Origin: Sphingobacterium griseoflavum
GTDB taxonomy: Bacteria > Bacteroidota > Bacteroidia > Sphingobacteriales > Sphingobacteriaceae
Reading direction: 5' to 3'
DNA: 64,000 nucleotides
Assembly: GCF_014653155.1 (NCBI RefSeq)
Contig: NZ_BNAF01000005.1
Coordinates: 62,001 to 126,000 of the forward strand
Part shown: piece by piece, positions 10,201 through 17,056 of the stretch
How positions within the stretch are numbered: the first letter of the stretch is position 1
How the letters are laid out: each line of letters starts with the position of its first letter
Translations under genes and position numbers: made by a program
Notes under the pieces: model-generated
The model's database searches: none
Seen by the model: the letters and a program-made list of their open reading frames with translations, nothing else
Told to the model about the DNA's origin: nothing

Positions 10201-10244
10201 AAGAAAAGTACGCTTTTTCTTAATTGAGACGGTTTGTTAAACAT
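7218..10244 (-). CDS. susC: SusC/RagA-family TonB-dependent outer-membrane transporter
   Basis: 1008 residues with a signal peptide ending near SQAQAQ. An N-terminal carboxypeptidase-regulatory-like domain (about 30-115) is followed by the TonB box/plug with the SusC signature (MLQGKVPGLTIS, LRGASTLRSG, PYYVIDGVPG, DVLRDASATAIYGSKAANGVIIVTTKRG split over residues 150-240) and a beta-barrel ending in aromatic-rich strands (TVMFGLNFNL). It imports ligand captured by SusD using TonB energy. There is no STN signalling domain at the N-terminus, so a direct SusC-FecR signalling contact is not obvious even though fecR is only 12 bases upstream. Confidence 0.96.
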   Translation of the reverse strand: MFNKPSQLRKSVLFFALLTAGLSQAQAQQEQVKGATQNESGEFLSGVSIKAVHGATGKSFATSSSDKGLFSFSNLPEGGPYQFIFSYVGFQPDTLAGYNVQAGKPLALSVKLLPLSTALEEVVIGYGRIARKDVTSSITTVKAEDMNVGVLSSPAQMLQGKVPGLTISTNNSNPNARPSVSLRGASTLRSGEAMEPYYVIDGVPGASLTLVAPDDIKSIDVLRDASATAIYGSKAANGVIIVTTKRGKAGQSSISYNGYLALDNVAKRYQMMNGEQYRNFIDQNGFSMEPTDDLGADTDWQKEVERRGISTNHNVSLIGGTEKTQYRASLNTLQNNGVIKGTDMGRQIGRGFVQTKALEDKLTASFNVNTSITKQNDVLALSDGLSVYDAMYYYLPVSPIRQEDGSWFEKTDRSQYVNPVSLIEENTNFSKTKVIQAHAKVGYEILPNLTYNIDLSLQNRQYNNAQYYTSLSMAARNQNGKSIRASVEDERKVMEMNLSYDKTFFGRHKVSALAGYSWEENNNNDGFQLTTSDYYDDGLSYYNPGMANVVDLLGFGNYYLSTLRMISVYGRLNYAYDSKYLFQATVRRDGSSAFGANNRWATFPSVSAAWRLSEEAFVRDLGLFDDLKLRAGYGVSGNSLGFDVFTSRQVYGATSSFYTDAFGNDLRTLAALRNSNPDLRWERTGMLNLGIDFALLNNRLSGTVEFYDKNTTDLIYDYAVSTTKYLYGSLTANVGEINNKGVELTLNVVPVKSEHFEWTSGIVASHNKNVVTRITNQEFSTVYVDLADLGGAGQSNAFQQRLMEGAPIGQFYTWEWAGYNENGVSTFFVRDAQTGERTGETTITPVNKDRTVTGSAQPKFTLGWNNNLRYKNFALTAMFQGVFGQQIMNATRARHSNVVGNAGQKNLLASVVDTERATDINAHYLSDRYLESGDYLRLANLSLSYNFRNLGKQFKNVRLYATMNNVFVLTNYKGIDPEVDLGGLTPGVDNRQTYPRTRTVMFGLNFNL

Positions 10245-10256
10245 GGGTTGTTTTAC

Positions 10257-11369
10257 TTATAGGTTTTCTTGTTTGTTGTGTGTGTTGTTTTGCTCTTGTT
10301 TGTAGATATGGTATTGTCCATTGGCGTCTACCTCGTAGCGTAGATCATTGATCAAACAGATGACTGCTAGTACATCCTGTACCTGCTCGCGTTCCGGCTC
10401 GATCGTGCCCGTGTACTGGATTTTTTCTATGCTTTGGTTGTTGATTTTGATGGAAATGTTGTAGGCTTTTTCCAAGGCTGCGAAGACATCGTCCAACGGT
10501 ATGTTGTCCAGTTGAAGACGTGGGCTGTTTTGCGCCATCGCTGCTGACGCTGTTGTTGGCTTCGGCTCGATTGCCTTCTTCCCGCTGTGTGCAACCAAAC
10601 GCATGCCTGCATCGAATAGGAGGTTTTCTCCGATATTGTCTAAAAAGATATTAGCGAAGGCTGGCTTTTTAGCTGTGGATGCAACAAGCACCTTCCCGCT
10701 GTGTAGCTTGATGGTCGTTTGGCGCTCGTTTGATCGGGTGTCGATGGTAAAGGAAGTTCCTAGCGCGGTGGTTTTTGTGGCGTTGGCATAAACGCTAAAT
10801 GGGCGCGAAGGATCTTTGGCTACGGCGAAGTATGCTTTGCCATCGAGCTGTATCTCGCGGCTGTGTGCCGTAAAATGTCTACGGTAGCGGATACTACTGT
10901 GGGCAAAAAGTTTTACTTTGGATTGATCAGGAAGTACCACAGCGCTGTCGGTACTTTCGTTGTTGGCTAAGACCACCCAGCCGCTATCTGTTAGCGGAAC
11001 TTGCTTCTGCTCGACACGACTGCTTTGCATGGCCGATTGTTCCTGGCCGTTCCAGCGCCAGAGGTTAAACGTCATCAGCAACAGTACAGACGCCGCCGCC
11101 GCATATGCTATTAATCGCCGAATTCTTACTTCTTTCCTCTCCTTGCGACTTTCTTGCTCGCTTGCTGCATGTATATCCTTTTCGATAGCAGCTTGCATTT
11201 TCGCAGAAGGAACTTCACGTTCCGTATTCTGCTGTTCAAAAGACTGCCAGTCTTGGTCATTGAAGATATCTTCAATGATGGTGGGATTCTCTAATATTTT
11301 TTTTCGCGCCTGCTGTTTCTTGTCGAATGCGTCTTGCTCGCCTTTTCGCCTGCTTTTTCCGAACTTCAT
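10257..11369 (-). CDS. FecR-family anti-sigma factor with C-terminal STN-like (DUF4974) domain
   Basis: The preferred start is ATG 11369 (MKFGKSRRKG); the longer frame to 11414 adds 15 residues that do not look coding. About 370 residues. A cytoplasmic N-terminal sigma-binding part is followed by one TM helix (LIAYAAAASVLLLMTFNLW), then the periplasmic FecR domain (VVLPDQSKVKLFAHSSIRY, LDGKAYFAVAKDPSRPFSVYA, TTALGTSFTID), then a C-terminal STN-like module (LQLDNIPLDDVFAALEKAYNISIKI). It holds the ECF sigma factor encoded upstream and releases it on an envelope signal. The 12-base gap to susC suggests one transcript fecR-susC-susD-phosphatase. Confidence 0.93.
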   Translation of the reverse strand: MKFGKSRRKGEQDAFDKKQQARKKILENPTIIEDIFNDQDWQSFEQQNTEREVPSAKMQAAIEKDIHAASEQESRKERKEVRIRRLIAYAAAASVLLLMTFNLWRWNGQEQSAMQSSRVEQKQVPLTDSGWVVLANNESTDSAVVLPDQSKVKLFAHSSIRYRRHFTAHSREIQLDGKAYFAVAKDPSRPFSVYANATKTTALGTSFTIDTRSNERQTTIKLHSGKVLVASTAKKPAFANIFLDNIGENLLFDAGMRLVAHSGKKAIEPKPTTASAAMAQNSPRLQLDNIPLDDVFAALEKAYNISIKINNQSIEKIQYTGTIEPEREQVQDVLAVICLINDLRYEVDANGQYHIYKQEQNNTHNKQENL

Positions 11370-11521
11370 ATTGATATTACGCGGCTCGAAAGGGTATCCC
11401 CCGTTGCTTAACAATTACTTAATGTGGGGAGTGGTGATGGATCGTGATTAAGTGACCATATGATGCATAGTGTTTGACAATTTCAGGTCGTCACCTTATC
11501 ACGATGTCACCCTATAACTAA

Positions 11522-12046
11522 CTACAACATGATAGAGTACAGATGCTGTTTGAGTTGCAGGAGTGCCTTACCGATATGCTGCTCGACGGTTTTGGGAGAA
11601 ATGGAGAACAGTTGTGCAATTTCTTTGTGCGATAGTCCCTGTTTTCTGCTGAGTTCAAAAACAAGTCTTCTCATTTTAGGCATATTTTGTATATCATGCT
11701 CCATCAGCTGCAAGAGGTCTTTGCTTTCGATGGCATCGATCAAGCTATCTGTAAATGGCGTTACAGCGGAATCTCCTTCATATTTAAATCGGGTAGCCTC
11801 TTTGCGCAGGAGGTCGATCATCACTTGTCTAGCCATGCCAAACAACTGGATATTGATGGCGAGCTGCTCACTGATAATATGCCTTTGTTTCCATAATTTG
11901 ATGAAAGTCAATTGGGTAACTTCCTCTGCAATGTAGGTGGATTGTGTGCGTTGCAGGATAAAACCATAAATCTGACTATGGTATTTATCATAGACAAGAT
12001 TGAAAATCTTCTGATTATCGGCCTTTATCGCTTTTACATATTCCAT
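11522..12046 (-). CDS. ECF (extracytoplasmic function) RNA polymerase sigma factor
   Basis: 174 residues, the size of Bacteroidota ECF sigma factors. Region 2 is seen in the N-terminal half (FNLVYDKYHSQIYGFILQRT, EEVTQLTFIKLW), and region 4 with a helix-turn-helix in the C-terminal half (MPKMRRLVFELSRKQGLSHKEIAQLF, SISPKTVEQHIGKAL). It directs polymerase to the fecR-susCD operon and perhaps to its own gene. A 152-base spacer separates it from the preferred fecR start and should contain the target promoter; GGTGAC occurs there twice, 16 bases apart, on the minus strand, but this is weak evidence for a recognition element. Confidence 0.93.
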   Translation of the reverse strand: MEYVKAIKADNQKIFNLVYDKYHSQIYGFILQRTQSTYIAEEVTQLTFIKLWKQRHIISEQLAINIQLFGMARQVMIDLLRKEATRFKYEGDSAVTPFTDSLIDAIESKDLLQLMEHDIQNMPKMRRLVFELSRKQGLSHKEIAQLFSISPKTVEQHIGKALLQLKQHLYSIML

Positions 12047-12146
12047 GAGTGCAGCAAAGTTAAAGGCTTTGTTTGGACATCTTTGTTAAGGCATTGTTAT
12101 GCTTATGTGAATTAGTTTCGCATTTGGTTCCGTGCCATATGCAATA

Positions 12147-12193
12147 CGGGCTGCTGGAAAAAAGGAAGTTTATACCTTTTTTCCAGCAGCCCG
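12147..12193. terminator. Long perfect hairpin, probable terminator of the NYN gene
   Basis: Perfect 19-base inverted repeat (CGGGCTGCTGGAAAAAAGG, 9-base loop, mirror). It lies 30 bases after the stop of the minus-strand NYN gene and 100 bases before the sigma gene. The A/T tract is inside the stem rather than after it, so it is not a textbook terminator; it could also protect an mRNA end. Confidence 0.55.
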
Positions 12194-12222
12194 CAGGCAG
12201 GAAGGCTTTGTATTTCGAAAGT

Positions 12223-13419
12223 CTATGCTGTCTCGTTTTCTACTTTCTCCAATTTATATAACAGCTCATCGAGCTTCGTCAATCGATAGGAAGCACCTTC
12301 TGCTAGGTCGAGTTCTGCTGCTGCGACCTTGCCGAGATTAAGTACATGCGATCGGTCGCCACGGTAGGAAAATCTACATTCAAATTCATTAACGATCAGT
12401 ACTTTGACTTTCTTTGTCCGGTTTGGAAACAAATCCTTAAAATCTTTTGTAATGCGTATTTGATTTTTCTTGACATCGTCTGCTGTGATTTTATTGCCTC
12501 TGGAAGGCAAAACCGCTGAGAGCTGCGCGGCACTGTTGACGGTAGGAAGCGCAGCGATAGTGGCAGATGCCGAAGGTTTACCGATAATGTTGCGGATGTA
12601 ATAAAGCCTATTTCTCGACTTCTCATTGGATCGTTCGTCAATCTCGAAATCTTCTGTTCGCGATTTGAAGAGATGGGACACCTTCTCGAAACCATAGTTT
12701 CTAGCATCGAAGTCCGGTTTTCGCTTAATAATGAGGCTGCCTATTTCACCAAGGAAGGCCCATCCATTCTCGTCGGCGGTGTCGTCAACAGCATCCTTGA
12801 GCATCAATAGCGTATCTTCGTCCAGTTCTGCCGTTTGGTTTAGCTCTTCCGGTGCATTAGGCTCGCTGATTGTCGTCTCTGCTGTTGCTGCGGGTGCTTC
12901 GACCGCTGTCTGCTCAACCGTCGCCGTTTTTGCTGTTGCTTGACTGTTTTTCTTTGGTGTTTTCTTAGCCGGAGCAACTTTCTCTAAAATTTCAACATAA
13001 ATAAACTTATCACAGGAAGCGATAAAGGGTTTCGGTGTTTTGCGCTCGCCTATTCCTATGACCAACTTACCAGATTCCCGCAGCCGGGTAGCTAACCGAG
13101 TAAAATCGCTATCGCTTGATACAATGCAGAATCCGTCCACCCTGTCGGAATGTAGGATGTCCATCGCATCGATAATAAGAGCCGAGTCAGTCGAGTTTTT
13201 TCCTTGGGTATAGCTATACTGCTGTATGGGGGTAATGGCATGTATCAGCAAGCTGTTTTTCCAGTTTTCGACGTAAGGTCGCGTCCAGTCGCCATAAATT
13301 CTTTTGATAGTCGGGATACCATACCGGTTTACCTCGTTCAGAATTTCTTCCACTTTCTTTGATGATACATTGTCCGCATCAATCAATATTGCAATTTTTA
13401 AATCTTTTTGATTTGCCAT
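12223..13419 (-). CDS. NYN-domain (LabA/DUF88) protein with OST-HTH/LOTUS domain
   Basis: 398 residues. Residues 1-150 form a NYN (PIN-like) nuclease domain with conserved acidic positions in ILIDADNVSS (Asp14, Asp16), STDSALIIDAMD and VSSDSDFTRLA. A low-complexity Ala/Thr/Glu linker (about 155-205) is followed by an OST-HTH/LOTUS-type winged-helix region (about 205-275, DAVDDTADENGWAFLGEIGS and NYGFEKVSHLFKS), a fold that binds RNA. The C-terminal ~75 residues (DLFPNRTKKVKVLIVNEFECRF) are not recognised. NYN-LOTUS proteins are thought to be RNases or RNA-binding regulators; the target is unknown. It stands alone on the minus strand. Confidence 0.87.
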   Translation of the reverse strand: MANQKDLKIAILIDADNVSSKKVEEILNEVNRYGIPTIKRIYGDWTRPYVENWKNSLLIHAITPIQQYSYTQGKNSTDSALIIDAMDILHSDRVDGFCIVSSDSDFTRLATRLRESGKLVIGIGERKTPKPFIASCDKFIYVEILEKVAPAKKTPKKNSQATAKTATVEQTAVEAPAATAETTISEPNAPEELNQTAELDEDTLLMLKDAVDDTADENGWAFLGEIGSLIIKRKPDFDARNYGFEKVSHLFKSRTEDFEIDERSNEKSRNRLYYIRNIIGKPSASATIAALPTVNSAAQLSAVLPSRGNKITADDVKKNQIRITKDFKDLFPNRTKKVKVLIVNEFECRFSYRGDRSHVLNLGKVAAAELDLAEGASYRLTKLDELLYKLEKVENETA

Positions 13420-13622
13420 GATAAAATATATCCATAGGCCGATTTAGCGTATGGTTCTTCTTGCTACAAAATACGGTATTATATAGAGGATTGCAAATGC
13501 AAGCGGGATGCCAGGGTGTCGTAGCGGGGGCTAATCCAACTTGGTATGGCAGCTAAAGGGTATGCGAAGAGAAACAAATGTACCGTTAACGTTGTTTAGT
13601 AGTAGATTAAAATCAACGAACC

Positions 13623-14684
13623 ATGAAGGAGCGCATAGTTAAACTTACTGTATTGGGAAGTTTCAATCAGGTACTTATATTTTTGGTGTTGCTTTTTGCC
13701 ATTTTGCATTTTGGCAAGGCGTTCCTTATCCCGTTGCTCACGAGTGCGTTGTTCGCCATGTTGCTGCTGCCGATCTGTCACAGGCTGGAAGCCAAGGGGA
13801 TTAAGCGGGGATGGGCGGCCGTGGCGGTTGTATTAACGACACTTCTGTTAATGGTTGGCGTGCTTTATGTCTTGGTGAATGAATTGGTAGAGCTCGCGGG
13901 TGATCTTGTTGTGGTTGGCGATAAGATCAGTTTGATGCTGGACAGGGCCTACGGATACATCGCAGAGCATTTCGACATATCGGAGGTCAAGCAGAAGGAA
14001 TATTTGCAAAAGCAAGTGACACAGTGGTCCAACTCGGCAGGGAAGATGGTTGGTGGAGCCATATTTTCTGTTGTTTCTGTACTGGGCAGCCTCTTAATCA
14101 TCACGATCTATACGATATTGATGCTCATTTACAGGATACGTATTAAACGCTTTGTATTTCAGTTGGTACGTCGGCATGCCGGTTATGGAGAGGTCGATCA
14201 TGCGCGGGGCATTGTTGAAAAAATCACAAAAGTCTCTAGCCGTTATGTTGCAGGCATCTTTTTGGTCGTCGCGATATTATCCGTAATTTATTTTGTGGGA
14301 TTGACAATCATAGGTGTCGAAAATGCGCTCTTCTTTGCCATTCTCGCTGCACTAATTAACGTGATCCCCTACATCGGCTCGGTCGCGGGCGGGGCTATTG
14401 TGGTCTTGTATACCTTTATTACGGGGGACACATTGACGATTCCAGTGGTTGTGGCTTTGTTTTTTACCGCTGTACAGCAGCTCGACAGCTATGTGCTAAC
14501 GCCGAAGATCACCGGTGGCCAAGTAAAAATAGGGCCTTTGTTTACCATCATGGCACTACTGCTGGGGGGGATGCTATGGGGGGCTGCAGGCATGATCTTA
14601 TTTATTCCGCTGCTCGGTATTTTCAAAGTTATTTTTGATAATATTGACCCACTGAAACCCTATGGCCACCTGATCGGCGATTAA
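13623..14684 (+). CDS. AI-2E family transporter (PerM/YdiK type)
   Basis: 353 residues with a clustered N-terminal TM pair, a soluble-looking segment at about 70-150, then five to six TM helices. The family signature is in the C-terminal half: LINVIPYIGSVAGG, VVALFFTAVQQLDSYVLTPKITG and VKIGPLFTIMALLLGGMLWGAAGMILFIPLLG (the last over 30 residues). Members have been linked to export of autoinducer-2 or to Na+/H+ antiport; the substrate here is not predictable. Its TAA overlaps the stop of the converging small gene, so the two genes share four bases. Confidence 0.92.
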   Translation: MKERIVKLTVLGSFNQVLIFLVLLFAILHFGKAFLIPLLTSALFAMLLLPICHRLEAKGIKRGWAAVAVVLTTLLLMVGVLYVLVNELVELAGDLVVVGDKISLMLDRAYGYIAEHFDISEVKQKEYLQKQVTQWSNSAGKMVGGAIFSVVSVLGSLLIITIYTILMLIYRIRIKRFVFQLVRRHAGYGEVDHARGIVEKITKVSSRYVAGIFLVVAILSVIYFVGLTIIGVENALFFAILAALINVIPYIGSVAGGAIVVLYTFITGDTLTIPVVVALFFTAVQQLDSYVLTPKITGGQVKIGPLFTIMALLLGGMLWGAAGMILFIPLLGIFKVIFDNIDPLKPYGHLIGD

Positions 14685-14911
14685 GATTCACTTTCCTCTT
14701 TCTTCTTTTCGGTGAGGCTTTTGTACTGCACAATGCATTTGAAAGCAAAATAACCAAAAGCAACCAGCATAAGCACAATGCCCAACCCGATAGCTGTATA
14801 GTTTAGTGCCGGTGTTTTTAACTTAGCAGCCAAGCCAATTAGCGCGAGGTGCATCCCTCCATAGAAAAATGCAACTAATAACAAGACGCGTTGTATAACT
14901 TTCCTCTTCAA
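14681..14911 (-). CDS. Small two-helix membrane protein, function unknown
   Basis: 76 residues with two predicted TM helices (about 8-30 and 38-62) and a charged tail ending KKKEESES. There is no recognised domain. The stop codon overlaps that of the converging AI-2E gene. The hydrophobic pattern and sensible basic N-terminus (MKRKVIQR) support a real gene, but no function can be given. Confidence 0.65.
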   Translation of the reverse strand: MKRKVIQRVLLLVAFFYGGMHLALIGLAAKLKTPALNYTAIGLGIVLMLVAFGYFAFKCIVQYKSLTEKKKEESES

Positions 14912-14943
14912 TTGAAAACAGTTTTGTTTGGATCCCTATCTAT

Positions 14944-15177
14944 TCACGAAACAGCAATCGCGAGCTGCAATCGGTTAACTTTTAATGCCAAATATCCCAA
15001 AGATATCATTTTATATTTCTCGTTCAAGAAAATAAAGAGCCTGAGTAAAAAAATCAGTACGGTAAATGATAACGGGAATAAGATGAAAAAGTTGTCTTGC
15101 AGGTACACTTTGTTAGATTGCCAAAGTGCATACGTCAACCGTGCGCACGCTAACAAACGTTTTATTGACCGCCACAT
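14944..15177 (-). CDS. Possible small membrane protein downstream of an attenuator-like leader
   Basis: The frame from ATG 15177 encodes about 77 residues with one strong hydrophobic stretch (FFILFPLSFTVLIFLLRLFIF). It lies immediately after a promoter/terminator unit read in the same direction and 32 bases before the 76-residue membrane protein gene, so it could be the first gene of a two-gene operon reached by read-through. Codon use is unconvincing and there is no family match. It may not be a gene. Confidence 0.3.
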   Translation of the reverse strand: MWRSIKRLLACARLTYALWQSNKVYLQDNFFILFPLSFTVLIFLLRLFIFLNEKYKMISLGYLALKVNRLQLAIAVS

Positions 15178-15189
15178 CCCCTGTGGAAA

Positions 15190-15255
15190 CAAAAAAAGGT
15201 TTTCAAACGGGGAGAATGAAAACCTTTAGCTAACCAATTATAAACCTAAATTATG
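15190..15255 (-). ncRNA. Candidate small RNA or transcription attenuator
   Basis: A transcript of about 66 bases is implied between a good promoter (-33 TTG at 15293-15291 and -7 TATATTTG at 15269-15262, both minus strand, 21 bases apart) and a strong terminator (stem AAAGGTTTTCA at 15195-15205 with its mirror at 15217-15227, then seven T on the minus strand). It contains no ATG-initiated frame before the stem. It can be read as a short independent RNA or as an attenuated leader for the small frames further down. No known RNA family was recognised. Confidence 0.45.
15195..15227 (-). terminator. Intrinsic terminator of the short minus-strand transcript
   Basis: Perfect 11-base inverted repeat with an 11-base loop, followed on the minus strand by TTTTTTT. 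No convincing plus-strand gene ends here, so it serves the minus-strand unit starting near 15255. Confidence 0.8.
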
Positions 15256-15261
15256 ATGATA

Positions 15262-15293
15262 CAAATATAGTGTATTTTATACACTAAGTGCAA
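15262..15293 (-). promoter_or_regulatory. Promoter with palindromic operator between its -33 and -7 boxes
   Basis: On the minus strand, TTG (15293-15291) and TATATTTG (15269-15262) are spaced 21 bases apart, matching the Bacteroidota promoter pattern. A 19-base palindrome (arms TAGTGTAT/ATACACTA, 3-base centre, 15268-15286) fills the spacer, exactly where a helix-turn-helix repressor would block polymerase. Similar AGTGTAT...ATACACT sites are typical of XRE-type autoregulated promoters; no such regulator is encoded next to it. Confidence 0.65.
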
Positions 15294-15504
15294 GTTTTTT
15301 TTTATAAGCATATACGCGTTTGCCTGAATGACTACCTGATAACCAAGGTGGACATCCAGTAATCGAATTTTCTGCGCTGATTCCTACGGCTTTTGGTCAT
15401 GTTTACCCGATGAATGGCGGCGTCAATATACTTTGAGCGGCAAGGTCACTTTTGTTAGGGATGGGTGACGATTATCGTTATATTTGATGTTAGAACAGTG
15501 GTAT

Positions 15505-15651
15505 ATGAACGAGCAACAGGCTATAAAGATCGATGACTTTATCGGGAAGCATCTTCTTTTTAAAAAGGATGTTGACGAGCTGTTGCTTTCGGAGATGCAA
15601 ATGGATGTTGGACAATTCAGTTTAATATATAAAATATGGAAGCGAAATTAG
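15505..15651 (+). CDS. Small protein overlapping the SDR start, function unknown
   Basis: A 48-residue frame (MNEQQAIKIDDFIGKHLLFK...) too short for standard gene finding. It ends at TAG 15649-15651 and overlaps the SDR start by 16 bases in another frame, which would couple the two genes. A TATATTTG box at 15479-15486 lies just upstream, so the transcript would begin after the alternative ATG 15487 and favour ATG 15505. No family was recognised. The frame could be chance sequence in the SDR leader. Confidence 0.35.
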   Translation: MNEQQAIKIDDFIGKHLLFKKDVDELLLSEMQMDVGQFSLIYKIWKRN

Positions 15652-16394
15652 GTTTAATTACTGGAGGAAGCCGTGGATTGGGTCGAGATATGGCTATTCA
15701 TTTGGCAAAAGAAGGACACGATGTGATCTTAACGTATAATAGCGATCAGCAAAATGCTCTAGCTACGGCGGAAGAGGTTGAAAATCTTGGGCAGCGTGCT
15801 TATATATTTCAATTGGATAGCCGGCATGTGAAAGGCTTCGATAAATTTATCGCTGCAGTCATGAAGGCATTGGAAAAGGATGGACGGACGCAGAAAATTG
15901 ACTTTTTAATCAATAATGCCGGTACTGCGCTGTATGCCAATTTTTTGGATACGACGGAAGAGCAAATCGATGAGATGTTTCTTATCCACTATAAAGCAGT
16001 ATTCTTCCTCACGCAAAAATTAATACCTTATCTACATGATGGGGGACGTATCATCAATATATCCTCTGGCTTGGCGCGATTTTCCTTCCCGGGCAGCTCG
16101 GGCTACGCGTCAATGAAAGGTGCCGTGGAAGTGTTAACGCGTTACTTGGCTAAAGAGCTTGGGGCACGTAAGATAGCGGTCAACGTAGTGGCGCCGGGCG
16201 CTATAGAAACAGATTTTGGTGGTGGCAGGACGCGCGACGATGCGACAATCAATGCCAACATCGCCGCAGCGACTGCATTGGGTCGTGTAGGTCTTCCCGA
16301 AGATATTGGGCCGGTCGTTGCATTCCTATGCTCCGAAGGGGCTGGCTGGATAAATGGCCAACGGATCGAAGTGTCGGGCGGCATGTTATTGTAA
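15636..16394 (+). CDS. Short-chain dehydrogenase/reductase (SDR) family oxidoreductase
   Basis: 252 residues, classical SDR size. The NAD(P) glycine motif TGGSRGLG is at residues 9-16, NNAGTA marks the end of strand 4, ISS precedes the catalytic Tyr/Lys in SGYASMKGA, and the C-terminus shows the PGAIETDF and GQRIEVSGGMLL patterns. These place it near the FabG/3-oxoacyl reductase-like branch, but the substrate is not predictable. The sequence after GG contains Ser-Arg, which often goes with NADPH preference. It is followed by a strong terminator. Confidence 0.92.
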   Translation: MEAKLGLITGGSRGLGRDMAIHLAKEGHDVILTYNSDQQNALATAEEVENLGQRAYIFQLDSRHVKGFDKFIAAVMKALEKDGRTQKIDFLINNAGTALYANFLDTTEEQIDEMFLIHYKAVFFLTQKLIPYLHDGGRIINISSGLARFSFPGSSGYASMKGAVEVLTRYLAKELGARKIAVNVVAPGAIETDFGGGRTRDDATINANIAAATALGRVGLPEDIGPVVAFLCSEGAGWINGQRIEVSGGMLL

Positions 16395-16404
16395 GCCATA
16401 AATT

Positions 16405-16454
16405 TCAACTAAAAACGGCCTAGATCCAATGGAAGCTAGGCCGTTTTTAGTTGA
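16405..16454. terminator. Bidirectional terminator between SDR and OsmC genes
   Basis: Perfect 19-base inverted repeat (TCAACTAAAAACGGCCTAG, 12-base loop, mirror). The A-rich and T-rich flanks of the stem allow termination on both strands between the converging genes. Confidence 0.85.
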
Positions 16455-16459
16455 TCGAT

Positions 16460-16873
16460 TTAGGGTTCCAATGTTGCGCTCAAGGTAATTGTGAAACTGA
16501 ATGCGCCACTTACTGGACAGTTTTCCTTCGCTCCCTTGGCGATTTCCTGAAATTGTTCATCGGCTATGCCAGGTACCTTGGCGTTTAAAGTTAATGCCGA
16601 CTCGACTATTTTTCCGTTATCCAGCGAGATGACCGATGTCGTCTCCAGCTTTTCCGGTGTAAAGCCAGCTTCGGTTAAATCTGCACTTACTTTCATCGTG
16701 AAACATCCGGCATGTGCCGCAGCCAGTAGTTCCTCCGGATTAGTACCTATACCATCGGCAAATCGGCTGTTAAATGAATATTGTGTTTCGTTCAAAACCG
16801 TACTTTGGGTAGTCAAATGTCCTTGTCCCTCTTTAATAGTGCCGTTCCAAACGGCTGTCGCTTTGCGTTTCAT
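16460..16873 (-). CDS. OsmC-family peroxiredoxin
   Basis: The start ATG 16873 (MKRKATAVWNGT) is preferred: it matches the family N-terminus and has AAAGAG just upstream, while the longer frame to 16903 adds an unrelated tail. 137 residues, close to E. coli OsmC. The two redox cysteines are present: Cys57 in AAAHAGCFTMKV and the later Cys in KENCPVSGAF. OsmC proteins reduce organic hydroperoxides with a Cys-Cys mechanism. This is a cytoplasmic stress protein, single gene, converging on the SDR gene. Confidence 0.93.
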   Translation of the reverse strand: MKRKATAVWNGTIKEGQGHLTTQSTVLNETQYSFNSRFADGIGTNPEELLAAAHAGCFTMKVSADLTEAGFTPEKLETTSVISLDNGKIVESALTLNAKVPGIADEQFQEIAKGAKENCPVSGAFSFTITLSATLEP

Positions 16874-17056
16874 ATGCTCTTTATTGATGTATTGGAATAA
16901 CAACGGTAATCGAAAATGGTGTGCATTTCCGTAAAAACGTGACCGTTGGCTGATAAAGTAAGGTCAATAAACGGCTGTATGCGCTATTGTTTCTACGCAT
17001 TAAAAATTTTATGCCTATTTTTAGAGTAAATGAGATAGCGTAACGTCTATCTTACC

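Noticed and set aside
11415..11521. GGTGAC direct repeats as an ECF operator
   Set aside because: Two six-base copies are too little evidence, and no matching element was seen upstream of the sigma gene.
14891..15229. 112-residue plus-strand frame
   Set aside because: It crosses a minus-strand terminator stem and the opposing small gene, has poor codon use and matches nothing.
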